From: Methylobacterium adhaesivum
GTDB taxonomy: Bacteria; Pseudomonadota; Alphaproteobacteria; Rhizobiales; Beijerinckiaceae
Length of the DNA stretch: 64,000 nucleotides
Direction: 5' to 3'
NCBI RefSeq assembly: GCF_022179065.1
Contig: NZ_BPQD01000017.1
Span: forward strand, 1-64,000
The notes beneath the pieces were generated by a model. It made no database searches and had not been told where the DNA came from. It worked only from the letters and a program-made list of their open reading frames with translations. Both the position numbers and the translations under genes were made by a program. Shown one piece after another: positions 8,006 through 16,398 of this stretch (its first letter is position 1; every line of letters starts with the position of its first letter).

Positions 8006-9979
8006 ATGGGAACGATCATGCTCGCAGGTGGCCCGACCGAGATCATCGCCCATTTCGCCGGGCATATGCGTCTTCTCGATACGGTGGTGCTCCACCGCGA
8101 ACTCTACGACGGCGCCCCCGGCCGCGGATCCGCGCAGCCGGCCGAGGCATCGCACGGCGACGTCGCGACGAATATCGACCTCGACGAGATGCCGAGCCGG
8201 TCCTACCCGGCCGCCCTCGCAACTCCCGATGCGCTTCGCTTCGGGCACGCGCTCGTCGGGCAAAGCGGGCCGGCACCGCAGACCAAGCTCGCCCCCGCCC
8301 CCGTACCCGTCGACGGGCGCCATCCCGTCGGTCCGGGGGGCGGTAGCGGCGGCGGCGGAGCGGGCGGCAGGGCCGAGACCGATCACGATGTGGCGCCGGA
8401 TCAGGAACTCATCCAGGTTCTCCAGATCAACGAACTCCACGACGATGATCTCCTGATCATGGTCCAGGGGACGGGCGTGGAGCACCTGCACCACCTCGAT
8501 CCCGACATCGCCCTCGACGGGATGCTGGCCGAGGCACGCGGGAGCCTGCCAACGGATCTCCTGCTCCACGGGACCGGTACGGGCAACCGGATCGCCTTCG
8601 TGCACGGGCGCGACGCCGCCACGGTCGCCGAGGCCGGGACGGGATTCCAGGGCTCCACCGATCTCGAGGGCGTCACCATCGATGGGGTACGCCAGCCCAC
8701 CGGTACGGTGTTGCCAAGTATCTCCGCCCCCGTATCCGCCCACGACGGCGGATCGCACAACGGGCTCCTCGACCCCGGCCTCGCGGCGGTGACGGGGGGC
8801 AACCAAAGCTTCAACGTCGCCGGCATCCTCGACAACCACACTCAGCACCACGCGCTGGTCGTCGGCGGCGACGCCTTCACCACCCAGGCGGTCGTTCAGG
8901 TCAACGTCCTCGCCAACATCGTGGACATCGCGGTGGGTGGGCGCAGCGGCATCCTCGACCTCGTCACCGGGGGGGATCTCACTCGCAATGCGGCGAAACT
9001 CACCCAGCACGACACCGATTCGGGGGTGGTGACGCACCTTTCTGCCGACGCGCGCATGAAGGTCAATGTCATCACGGGCGATTTCTACGACGTGAAGAGC
9101 ATCACCCAGATCAACATGCTCTCCGACAACGACGTCGTGGTGCAGGGCACGTTCGGCACCTATTACACCGCCGTCGCCGGGGCCAACACACAGGTCAACC
9201 TGTTCACCCTGGAGGAGATCGGCTCGCGCTACGACCTCATCGTGGTGCGCGGCGACTATCACACCTTCAACATGATCCAGCAGACCAACGTGCTCCTGAA
9301 CGATGCCGTGGTGAAAGCCTACACCGCCCGGGCGGATACGCTGAGCCAGACCATCGTGACCGGTAACAACGTGCTGGAGAACTCCGCTGCCCTCGACCAC
9401 TATGGCACCACGGCCTTCAAGAGCCTGTCTGCCGAGCAGCACGCGGCCCTCGCCGGCCTGGAGGCGGATCACCTCCATCCGGCGCTGGCGGCCCTCCTGC
9501 CCCAGGCCGAGTCCGCGACCCTGCACGTGCTTTACGTGACGGGGGACTTCTACAGCATCAACGCCGTCTCCCAGACCAACATCGTCTCGAACGTCGACAC
9601 GGCGATCCAGCACCTGCCCGATCCGGGCGGCACGACGGGCCCGACGGGCGAGGCCACCCATTCGACGCAGATCGTAACGACGGGGGCCAACCACCTGGCC
9701 AACATTGCGGCGATCACCACCGTGGGGACTACGACGGCGGCCCAGTTCGTCGGCGGCGCGCATTACGATGACGCGATCCTCGTCCAGGCCAATTACGTCA
9801 GCCAGAGCGCCCGGGTCACCATCGGCGACACCCAGAGTCTTGCCACGGAAGTCGCGGCCTTCACCGGATTGCACGATGTCGCCCTGCCCGACACGGGAAC
9901 GCAGGATCTGCTGGGCCCGGCCTTCCACGGCGCCACCTCCAGTCTGACCCACGATCTGCTGCACGGAATGATGGCCTGA
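8006..9979 (+). CDS. Repeat protein with QxN motifs, candidate type I secretion substrate
   Basis: About 657 aa. At least five copies of a degenerate repeat occur, with consensus V-x-G-D-(F/Y)-Y, a short variable stretch, then Q-x-N-(V/M/I)-(L/V) and an N/D-x-D-x-(V/I). They lie near 8881-8940, 9073-9140, 9250-9312, 9536-9606 and 9751-9819 (for example AVVQVNVLAN, SITQINMLSDND, MIQQTNVLLND, AVSQTNIVSN). The pattern suggests stacked beta strands. A Gly-rich linker sits near residue 90. There is no Sec signal peptide and no GGxGxDxxx RTX motif. The start is uncertain: 8006 is preferred, 8018 resembles the ribosome-binding context of the preceding gene (GGGAACGATC), and 7928 lies in a terminator loop. 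The exporter genes follow directly, so secretion by them is a reasonable inference. Confidence 0.7.
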   Translation: MGTIMLAGGPTEIIAHFAGHMRLLDTVVLHRELYDGAPGRGSAQPAEASHGDVATNIDLDEMPSRSYPAALATPDALRFGHALVGQSGPAPQTKLAPAPVPVDGRHPVGPGGGSGGGGAGGRAETDHDVAPDQELIQVLQINELHDDDLLIMVQGTGVEHLHHLDPDIALDGMLAEARGSLPTDLLLHGTGTGNRIAFVHGRDAATVAEAGTGFQGSTDLEGVTIDGVRQPTGTVLPSISAPVSAHDGGSHNGLLDPGLAAVTGGNQSFNVAGILDNHTQHHALVVGGDAFTTQAVVQVNVLANIVDIAVGGRSGILDLVTGGDLTRNAAKLTQHDTDSGVVTHLSADARMKVNVITGDFYDVKSITQINMLSDNDVVVQGTFGTYYTAVAGANTQVNLFTLEEIGSRYDLIVVRGDYHTFNMIQQTNVLLNDAVVKAYTARADTLSQTIVTGNNVLENSAALDHYGTTAFKSLSAEQHAALAGLEADHLHPALAALLPQAESATLHVLYVTGDFYSINAVSQTNIVSNVDTAIQHLPDPGGTTGPTGEATHSTQIVTTGANHLANIAAITTVGTTTAAQFVGGAHYDDAILVQANYVSQSARVTIGDTQSLATEVAAFTGLHDVALPDTGTQDLLGPAFHGATSSLTHDLLHGMMA

Positions 9980-9989
9980 CCCACGATCC

Positions 9990-10053
9990 GGCCGGCGCAA
10001 CCGGCCAACGAACACGGTCGGAATACCGGCCGACACGGTCGGAACACCGGCCG
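9990..10053. repeat. Three consecutive dyads including a 21-bp tandem repeat
   Basis: Dyad 1 is GGCCGG-N5-CCGGCC at 9990-10006. Two 21-bp units (10012-10032 and 10033-10053, one mismatch) each carry GGTCGG-N4-CCGGCC. All lie in the 92-bp gap between the second repeat protein and the ABC exporter, just ahead of its ribosome-binding site. They could be operators, or RNA hairpins that reduce exporter expression relative to cargo. Confidence 0.75.
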
Positions 10054-10071
10054 CAAAAGGGGGGATGCGAT

Positions 10072-12231
10072 ATGGACGATCTCGGCAGTCGCGGTGCATC
10101 CGTGGAGGGCGATGCCCCGGAACCCGTTCTCGGGACCCGGTTCGGGGCCTCGAAGACACCATTTCGTCAGGATGCCCGCGGACGCGCCCCCGCCCTGGCG
10201 GTGCCCGCCGCCTCGCCCCCTGCGGCGGCGACCGGGACGCCTGGAACGCCCGGGCCATCGGGAGGCGGCGCCGTACCGGCCCGGGATCTTGCAGGGTCTC
10301 CGGAGCCGGAGGGACGGTCGGGGTCGGCGCACGCGAAGGCGGGCGCCACGACGACCATCGCGTACGAGGCGGCGGCGCCCGAACCCGCCCCCGCTCCGCC
10401 CCGGAAGCAGGAGGGGGGCGGCTCCGGCGGCAGGGACGGCGGAGGATCGGGCGGCGGCGGTGGAGGCGGTGGGAATGGCGGCGGCCCCCTGCAGCAGCGC
10501 GCCAGCGACCGGGATTTCCGAGAAGTTCTGACCAAGGGCCTCGCCGGCTGCAGGCGCAAGCTCATCGTCGTCGGGGTCTTCTCGTTCTGGGTGAATCTGC
10601 TCGTCCTCGGAATCCCGATCTACCTTTTCAACATTTCCGACCGGGTGCTGACGAGCCGCAGCCTCGACACCCTGATGATGCTCACCCTCGTGATCGCGGG
10701 GGCCGTCGTCGCCCACGTGATCCTCGACGTGGTGCGACGGTTCATCCTCATGCGGATCGCCGTTGAGGTGGAGGTGCGCCTCGGCGCCCCCGTCCTGGCG
10801 GCGGCGGCCAAGGCCTCGCAGGCGGGCTCGAGCCGCGAGTTCCAGACCCTGGCCGACCTGCAGCAACTCAGGAACTTCATCACCGGCCCGGTGCTGCTCG
10901 TGATGTTCGATGCCCCCGTGGCGCCGGTCTATCTCCTCGCCGTGTTCCTCATCCATCCGGATCTCGGCTGGATCGTCACGGTGACGGGCCTGCTGCTGCT
11001 GTCCCTCGCCCTCCTCAACCAGAAGCTGACGGCGGTGCCGTTCGCCCAAGCCAGCGCGTACTCGACCCGAGCCAATCTCCAGGCCGACGCCATGGCCCGC
11101 AACAGCCAAGTGATCAACGCCATGGGCATGACGCCCGAATGCGTCGCCATCTGGGGCCGCGAGACCGCCGAATCCCTCAAGGCCCAGGTGATCGCACAGG
11201 ACCGCAACATCGTCATCGCCGGTCTGTCGAAGTGCATCCGCCTCTCGACGCAGATCGGCATGCTCGGCTGGGGGGCGATCCTGGCGCTCGACGGCAAGCT
11301 CACGGGCGGCACCATGATCGCCGCCTCCATCGTCGGGGGCCGGGCGCTCGCGCCCGTCGAGGGCGTCATCGACGGCTGGCGCAGCTTCGTCGGCGCCCGC
11401 CTCGCCTACGCGCGGGTGAAGTCCCTCCTGCTGAACTCGCCGCTCAACTTCGACCGCCTGCGCCTGCCCCGCCCCCTCGGGCGTCTCACGGTGGAGCGGG
11501 TGCTCTACGTGCCGCCGCCGAACAAGAAGGTGATCCTCAATGGCCTCACCTTCCAGCTCGATCCGGGCGAATCGCTCGCCATCGTGGGCGCCTCGGGCAC
11601 GGGCAAGTCGACCCTCGCGCGCATGCTCGTCGGTTCGATCTCGCCCACCGCCGGAGCCGTGCGCCTCGATATGATGGACCTGCGCAACTGGGACCCGCGC
11701 CAGTTCGGCCAGAGCGTCGGCTACCTGCCCCAGGAGGTCCAGCTCTTCCCCGCCAGCATCAAGGCCAATATCGCCCGCATGCAAGACGACGCCTCCGATG
11801 CCGACGTGTTCGACGCCGCCGAGATCGCCGACGTCCACGAGCTCATCTCGGGGTTCGCGCAGGGCTACGAGACCCTGGTGGGCATGGACGGCAGCCCCCT
11901 CTCGGGCGGCCAGCGCCAGCGCATCGGCCTCGCACGGGCCTTCTTCGGCGACCCTCGCCTCGTGGTCCTCGACGAGCCGAACTCGAACCTCGACACCCCC
12001 GGCGAGGTCGCCCTGGCCCGCGCCCTCGTGCGCGCCAAGCAGCGCGGCACCACGGTGGTGGCCATCACCCAGCGCCCGACCCTGCTCAAGAGCGTCGACA
12101 AGATCATGATCCTCAAGGATGGCGCCATCCAGGTGTTCGGCCCCCGCGACGAGGTGATCCCGATGATCGTCGGCCGCAGTGCCAACGACGACCGCCCCCT
12201 CGCCGGCCGGGGCGGGGCCGGCATCGCCTGA
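10072..12231 (+). CDS. Type I secretion system permease/ATPase (PrtD-like)
   Basis: 719-aa inner-membrane ABC exporter subunit that would energise one-step export of the adjacent repeat proteins. Residues 1 to about 145 form a Pro/Ala/Gly-rich extension ending in a run of glycines; family members normally start near the membrane domain. The transmembrane domain spans about 160-440. The ATPase has Walker A GASGTGKS (506-513), signature LSGGQ (610-614) and Walker B LVVLDEP near 630. The H-loop position reads ITQRP, Gln667 (CAG), instead of the usual His. The ATG at 10072 follows an AGGGGGG stretch. The HlyD adaptor gene begins 37 bp after the stop. No TolC-like outer-membrane gene is present in the window. 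Confidence 0.9.
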   Translation: MDDLGSRGASVEGDAPEPVLGTRFGASKTPFRQDARGRAPALAVPAASPPAAATGTPGTPGPSGGGAVPARDLAGSPEPEGRSGSAHAKAGATTTIAYEAAAPEPAPAPPRKQEGGGSGGRDGGGSGGGGGGGGNGGGPLQQRASDRDFREVLTKGLAGCRRKLIVVGVFSFWVNLLVLGIPIYLFNISDRVLTSRSLDTLMMLTLVIAGAVVAHVILDVVRRFILMRIAVEVEVRLGAPVLAAAAKASQAGSSREFQTLADLQQLRNFITGPVLLVMFDAPVAPVYLLAVFLIHPDLGWIVTVTGLLLLSLALLNQKLTAVPFAQASAYSTRANLQADAMARNSQVINAMGMTPECVAIWGRETAESLKAQVIAQDRNIVIAGLSKCIRLSTQIGMLGWGAILALDGKLTGGTMIAASIVGGRALAPVEGVIDGWRSFVGARLAYARVKSLLLNSPLNFDRLRLPRPLGRLTVERVLYVPPPNKKVILNGLTFQLDPGESLAIVGASGTGKSTLARMLVGSISPTAGAVRLDMMDLRNWDPRQFGQSVGYLPQEVQLFPASIKANIARMQDDASDADVFDAAEIADVHELISGFAQGYETLVGMDGSPLSGGQRQRIGLARAFFGDPRLVVLDEPNSNLDTPGEVALARALVRAKQRGTTVVAITQRPTLLKSVDKIMILKDGAIQVFGPRDEVIPMIVGRSANDDRPLAGRGGAGIA

Positions 12232-12268
12232 TCCCCCGATGGACGAGCCTTGAGGAGCCCCGCGCGCC

Positions 12269-13624
12269 ATGACCGAGATCGCCCCGATCAAGCCCGTCGC
12301 CCGCCGCCGCGAATGGTACGACGACATCCCGCAGGATACCCGCTTCCACACGAGCTTCGGTTTCACCTTCCTCGCCGCGATCATCGTAGGCTTCGGGATC
12401 TGGGCCAACACTGCCCTCATCGCCGGCGCCATCGTCACGACGGGCGCCTTCGTGGCGACGGGGCAGAACAAGACGGTCCAGCACCTCGAAGGAGGGGTGA
12501 TCCGCGCGATCCTGGTCAAGGAGGGCGACGTCGTCGAGCCGGGCCAGCCCCTGCTCCAGCTCGACGAGACCGGGCCGAAGGCGGAGCTGCGCCGCCTCGC
12601 CCTGCGTCACGACCGCCTCTCGGCCATCGAGGCGCGTCTCCGGGCGGAGGCGCGCGAGGCCCCGGAGGTGACGTTCCCGCAAAGCCTCCTCGCCAAGGCG
12701 GGTGACCCCGACATCGACGCCATCGTGGGCAACCAGCTCCTTACCTTCAAGGCGCGGATGACGAGCCTCGCCAGCGACCTCTCCGTCCTCAACAACGGGA
12801 TCGACGCCATCGAGGAGAAGATCAAGGGTAGCCAGATTCAGCTCAGGGCGACGCGGCGCCAGCTCGAACTGTTCGATCAGGAGATCGCCTCGAAATCGAT
12901 CCTGCTCAAGAGCGGGATGATCCGCGTCTCGGAGGTTCTCGCCCTGCAGCGTTCCCAGGCGAGCGCCCAAGGGGAGATCGGGCGCCTCGACGGCGAGATC
13001 GGCGATGCCCGCGAGCGCATCGCCCGCATCCGCGAGCAGATCACGGGCGCGCGCAACACCGCCGTCAAGACGGCGATGGAGCAGCTGCACGAGACCCTGG
13101 CCGACCAGAACGACGTCCGCGAGCGGATGCGGGCGGCGCGCAGCCTCCTCGACCGCATCGTCATCACCGCCCCCGTGCGCGGGATCGTGGTGAAGCTGCG
13201 CTACCACACGGATGGCGGCGTGGTGGAACCAGGTAAGAGCATCATGGAACTCGTGCCGCTCCACGACGAACTCGTCATCGAGGCCCGGATCAAGCCGCAG
13301 GACATCGATCACGTGCGGCGGGGCCAATCCGCCGCCATCCGCCTCACGGCCCTGAGCCAGCGCATCGTGCCCATGGTCTCGGGCGAGGTGGTCTACCTCT
13401 CGGCCGATGCCCTGCCGGACGACCGCCGCAACCAGGCGGTGTCGAGCGATCTTTACGTCGCCCGCATCCGTCTCGATCCCAAGAGCCTCGCCGAGGTGCA
13501 CAACTTCTCGCCGACCCCCGGCATGCCGGCCGAGGTCTATATGCGCACCACCGACCGGACCTTCTTCGAGTACATCTTCAAGCCGCTCAAGGACAGCATG
13601 ACGCGGGCGTTCCGCGAGATCTGA
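12269..13624 (+). CDS. HlyD-family type I secretion periplasmic adaptor (PrtE-like)
   Basis: 451-aa membrane fusion protein bridging the ABC exporter to an outer-membrane channel. There is a short cytoplasmic N-terminus, one transmembrane helix at about residues 30-52 (FTFLAAIIVGFGIWANTALI), a lipoyl half-motif (QHLEGGVIRAILVKEGDVVE), a long alpha-helical hairpin at about 105-285, a second lipoyl half (APVRGIVVKLRYHTDGGVV) and a beta-barrel ending in YIFKPLKDSMTRAFRE, the standard family ending. It is the last gene of the secretion locus and converges on the MFS gene with an 11-bp gap. Which outer-membrane partner it uses cannot be told from here. Confidence 0.93.
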   Translation: MTEIAPIKPVARRREWYDDIPQDTRFHTSFGFTFLAAIIVGFGIWANTALIAGAIVTTGAFVATGQNKTVQHLEGGVIRAILVKEGDVVEPGQPLLQLDETGPKAELRRLALRHDRLSAIEARLRAEAREAPEVTFPQSLLAKAGDPDIDAIVGNQLLTFKARMTSLASDLSVLNNGIDAIEEKIKGSQIQLRATRRQLELFDQEIASKSILLKSGMIRVSEVLALQRSQASAQGEIGRLDGEIGDARERIARIREQITGARNTAVKTAMEQLHETLADQNDVRERMRAARSLLDRIVITAPVRGIVVKLRYHTDGGVVEPGKSIMELVPLHDELVIEARIKPQDIDHVRRGQSAAIRLTALSQRIVPMVSGEVVYLSADALPDDRRNQAVSSDLYVARIRLDPKSLAEVHNFSPTPGMPAEVYMRTTDRTFFEYIFKPLKDSMTRAFREI

Positions 13625-13635
13625 AGGCGTCGCCC

Positions 13636-14817
13636 TCAGCCGGCGCGTGTCGACCCGGCCGGCATCGCCAGGGAAGCGGCGCTCCCCCTGCGGGCGGTGA
13701 GGACGAGACCGAGGGCCAGGGCGGCGATGCCGGCGCCGAGCCAGGGCAGGCTGGCGTAGCCCATCCCGAGCGTGAGGGCGCCGCCGCCGAGCGCCGCGCC
13801 GCTGGCGTTACCGAGGTTGAACGCCCCCTGGTTCAGGGTGGAGGCGAGATTGGGCGCATCGGTGGCCGCCTCCACCACCCAGACCTGCAGGGGCGAGACG
13901 AGGGCGAAGACGAGAGCGCCCCAGACCGGAAGGGTCAGGACCGCGGGGATTGCCGCGTGGCTGGTGAAGGCGAACAGCACCAGGATGGCAACGAGGGCGG
14001 CAAAGCTGCCGACCACCGTCGCCATGAGGTGCCGGTCGGCCAGGCGCCCGCCCGCGAGGTTGCCGAGGGTGAGGCCGACGCCGAACAGCAGCAGCGCCCC
14101 CGTCACCGCGTGCGGGGAGAGGCCGCTCACCGTCACGAGGAGCGGGGCGATGTAGGTGAAGACCGTGAACAGGCTCACGGAGGCGAGCGTGCTGACCAGC
14201 ATCGGCAGCAGCACGCTCCAGCGGCGCAGGGAGCGGAACTCACCGGCAAGTCCACCGCGCGAGCCCGGCAGGCCGCCGGGTACGAAGGCCGCGATGGCGG
14301 CGGCCGCTACGAGGCCGAGGCCGAGCACCGCCCAGAAGGTCGCCCGCCAGCCCGCGGCTTGGCCGAGCGCCGTCCCGAACGGCACCCCGAGGACGTTGGC
14401 GAGGGTGAGGCCGGTGAACATCAGGGCCACCGCCTGCGCCCGCTGCGCGCGGGGGACGAGGCCGCTCGCCACCACCGCGCCGATTCCGAAGAAGGCGCCA
14501 TGGGCGAATGCCGTCACGATCCGCGCCAGCATCAGGACGCCGTAGGTCGGCGCCAGGGCACAGCCGAGGTTGCCCAGCAGAAAGACCCCCATGAGGATGA
14601 GAAGCGCGGCCTTGCGTGGCAGCCGGGCGGTCGCGATGGCGACGAGGGGCGCGCCAATGGTGACGCCCATCGCGTAACCGGAGACCAGGAGGCCCGCCCT
14701 CGGCACGCTGACGCCGAAACTCTCGGCCACCTCGGGCAACAGTCCCATGATCACGAATTCGGTGGTGCCGATGCCGAAGGCTGCGGCCGCCAGGGCTAGG
14801 ATCGGACGGGACAACAT
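13636..14817 (-). CDS. MFS transporter, DHA1 family (AraJ/YdhP-like)
   Basis: 393-aa inner-membrane protein with about 12 predicted helices. The N-terminal LALAAAAFGIGTTEFVIMGL and the helix 1-2 region GYAMGVTIGAPLVAIATARL are typical of the DHA1 drug, sugar or nucleoside exporters related to AraJ, YdhP and PbuE. Substrate cannot be assigned. It is convergent with the secretion adaptor gene and separate from mucR, with about 280 bp between them. No regulator is adjacent other than the MucR-like protein, and no link to it is evident. The start is the ATG at 14817. Confidence 0.88.
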   Translation of the reverse strand: MLSRPILALAAAAFGIGTTEFVIMGLLPEVAESFGVSVPRAGLLVSGYAMGVTIGAPLVAIATARLPRKAALLILMGVFLLGNLGCALAPTYGVLMLARIVTAFAHGAFFGIGAVVASGLVPRAQRAQAVALMFTGLTLANVLGVPFGTALGQAAGWRATFWAVLGLGLVAAAAIAAFVPGGLPGSRGGLAGEFRSLRRWSVLLPMLVSTLASVSLFTVFTYIAPLLVTVSGLSPHAVTGALLLFGVGLTLGNLAGGRLADRHLMATVVGSFAALVAILVLFAFTSHAAIPAVLTLPVWGALVFALVSPLQVWVVEAATDAPNLASTLNQGAFNLGNASGAALGGGALTLGMGYASLPWLGAGIAALALGLVLTARRGSAASLAMPAGSTRAG

Positions 14818-15019
14818 GCGGACGCTCGCGCTCGACGCCCCGGCCCGAACGGCGCGAGGTCATTACGCTGCATTGCAGCATGAGCGCGGGCCTAGCACGC
14901 GTGCGTGACATTCCCGATGCGTCTGCCTCGCGGGACGCGTGCATGCTGGGCATGGAACATCGCGATGGCCGATGTCCAGCAATGGTCGATCGACAGCATC
15001 CGATCCCGTCGACACAACA

Positions 15020-15056
15020 ACGAAAGCCACCCCCGTCACGCGGGAATGGCTTTCGT
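15020..15056 (-). terminator. Terminator hairpin downstream of the mucR-like gene
   Basis: ACGAAAGCCA pairs with TGGCTTTCGT around an inner C/G stem, 41 bp after the end of the minus-strand gene. Read on the minus strand the stem ends in TTTCGTTGTTGTG, a moderately T-rich tail. Confidence 0.55.
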
Positions 15057-15097
15057 CGTCATCGCATCAGGAATGCCGGGGGGCGAACCCTCGCGTC

Positions 15098-15631
15098 TCA
15101 GGCGTCGACCTTCTTGCGAGGACCGCGACGCTTCTTCTCGGGCGCGGCGGGCGCTTCCTCTTCCTGCGGCTCCGGCTCGACGCTCACCACCTCTTCCGGA
15201 GCGGATTTGGTGAGGCCCTTGCGGCGCTGCTGGCCGAGGCCGAGGGCGCGGGCGAGTTCGGAGCGCTGTTCGGAATAGCTTGCCGAGGTCATCGGATAGT
15301 CGGGCGCGAGGCCCCACTTGGCGCGGTACTGCTCGGGGGTGAGACCGCGCAGGGTAAGGTGCCGGCGCAGGGTCTTGTACTGCTTTCCGTCCTCGAAGCT
15401 GATCAAGTAATCCGCCGTGACGGAGCGACGGATTTCCTGGGGCGTCGCCTTGGGCGGGCCTGTCTCGGCAGCCGGCGTCCCGCTGGCCGTGACGCCGCGG
15501 ATCGCCTCATGGACGTCGCTGAGCAGCTTCGGCAATTCGGCGCTCTGGACGTGGTTGTTACTGACATAGGCGGAGACGATATCCGCCGCCAGGGTGATTA
15601 GACGAGCGGCATCGGATTCTGTTTCGTTCAT
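15098..15631 (-). CDS. MucR/Ros-family transcriptional regulator without zinc ligands
   Basis: 177-aa DNA-binding protein. The N-terminal helices (ITLAADIVSAYVSNNHVQ) and the core (KTLRRHLTLRGLTPEQYRAK, DYPMTSASY, GLGQQRRK) identify the MucR/Ros family, which controls exopolysaccharide, motility and surface genes and often acts as a nucleoid-associated protein. Canonical MucR has a Cys2His2-type finger. Here the first Cys position is Ser78, the second is Asp81, and the final His is replaced in TLRGL; only His91 remains. Zinc-free relatives are known in Mesorhizobium. The tail is long and ends in a basic KKRRGPRKK segment resembling an AT-hook. It may act on motility genes to its right; that is inference. 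Confidence 0.88.
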   Translation of the reverse strand: MNETESDAARLITLAADIVSAYVSNNHVQSAELPKLLSDVHEAIRGVTASGTPAAETGPPKATPQEIRRSVTADYLISFEDGKQYKTLRRHLTLRGLTPEQYRAKWGLAPDYPMTSASYSEQRSELARALGLGQQRRKGLTKSAPEEVVSVEPEPQEEEAPAAPEKKRRGPRKKVDA

Positions 15632-16398
15632 GAGGCTGGCACCATTCTTAACTTAAGTCACAACTCGACATGAGCCTATGCTCAGTTCTTGCCGCGATCA
15701 ATGTTTTGTTGCACCGGCTTGAGATTTTTTGAGCAGTAGTTGTGGATTCGTGATCAATTTCTCTCGCTTCACACGTAGGCGATCACGTTGTCCCGCATGG
15801 GTTGCTGGAGGTCACGGCGATGAAAGGTCCCTGCTTCACCAAGGCCGATCTCGCGCGCGGTCTGTGGTGTCGATCGCCCTCGCGGACGACGGTTCGGTGT
15901 GTTGGAGCGGCCCGCCGGTGGTGGTCCCGGACAGGCCCGATTTCGGTTCGACTTCGAGGCAGCCATCGGATTCCATGATCCTCCGGCAAAAAAACCGCCT
16001 TGCGCCCATCATTGAATGAATATGCCGCGCGGAATTTTCAATACTGGCAGTGGCACGATCGAAATCTCTTTGCAACGGCGTTCAGGTGCAAGCACAGGTC
16101 CGAGTCGAAGATCAGCGGTGATGAATTTCATCGGTGCTTTGATGATCGTGCGCGATACAATCGTGAAGTTGTTTCAAGATGATCGGTGCACGCGTGCGGA
16201 TAGCCTCCGGGTTCGCACCGGTTGCCTCCCTGCGCGGACGAAAGCCTGTCGCTGGCCCCACGGAGGTCGGGCGGTGGCGGTGATGTGGCGCGGTCACCAT
16301 CGCGCACATCCTTCCAGGGGGAGCAGCCTGTTAACGATCCGCTAACCATGAGGGCGGCAAATCTTGCCGGGTCCCAGTCCGGGGCATCGAGGATAGCT
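15632..16398. other. Long intergenic region between the mucR-like gene and flhA
   Basis: About 770 bp with AT-rich stretches (15640-15760) and no recognisable gene. Frames in it lack ribosome-binding sites or family likeness. It must contain the divergent promoters for the mucR-like gene and flhA, including a CtrA-box-like site listed separately. The flhA frame is open back to 16222, but residues encoded there do not look like FlhA. Confidence 0.5.
16331..16345. promoter_or_regulatory. Candidate CtrA box upstream of flhA
   Basis: TTAA-N7-CTAA matches the CtrA consensus TTAA-N7-TTAA at 7 of 8 bases, 54 bp before the preferred flhA start. Early flagellar operons are classic CtrA targets in alphaproteobacteria, and ctrA itself lies 5.8 kb away. 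Confidence 0.55.

Noticed and set aside
7078-9979. RTX calcium-binding repeats in the candidate secretion substrates
   Set aside because: I looked for GGxGxDxxx nonapeptides and found none; the Gly/Asp-rich parts do not have the nonapeptide period.
9990-10053. CRISPR array
   Set aside because: Only two 21-bp direct repeats without spacers, with internal dyads; no cas genes.
7859-12519. Two long overlapping minus-strand frames across the secretion locus
   Set aside because: They are antisense to the repeat proteins and the ABC exporter. The translations are Arg/Gly/Asp-rich and featureless, while the plus strand encodes recognisable motifs.
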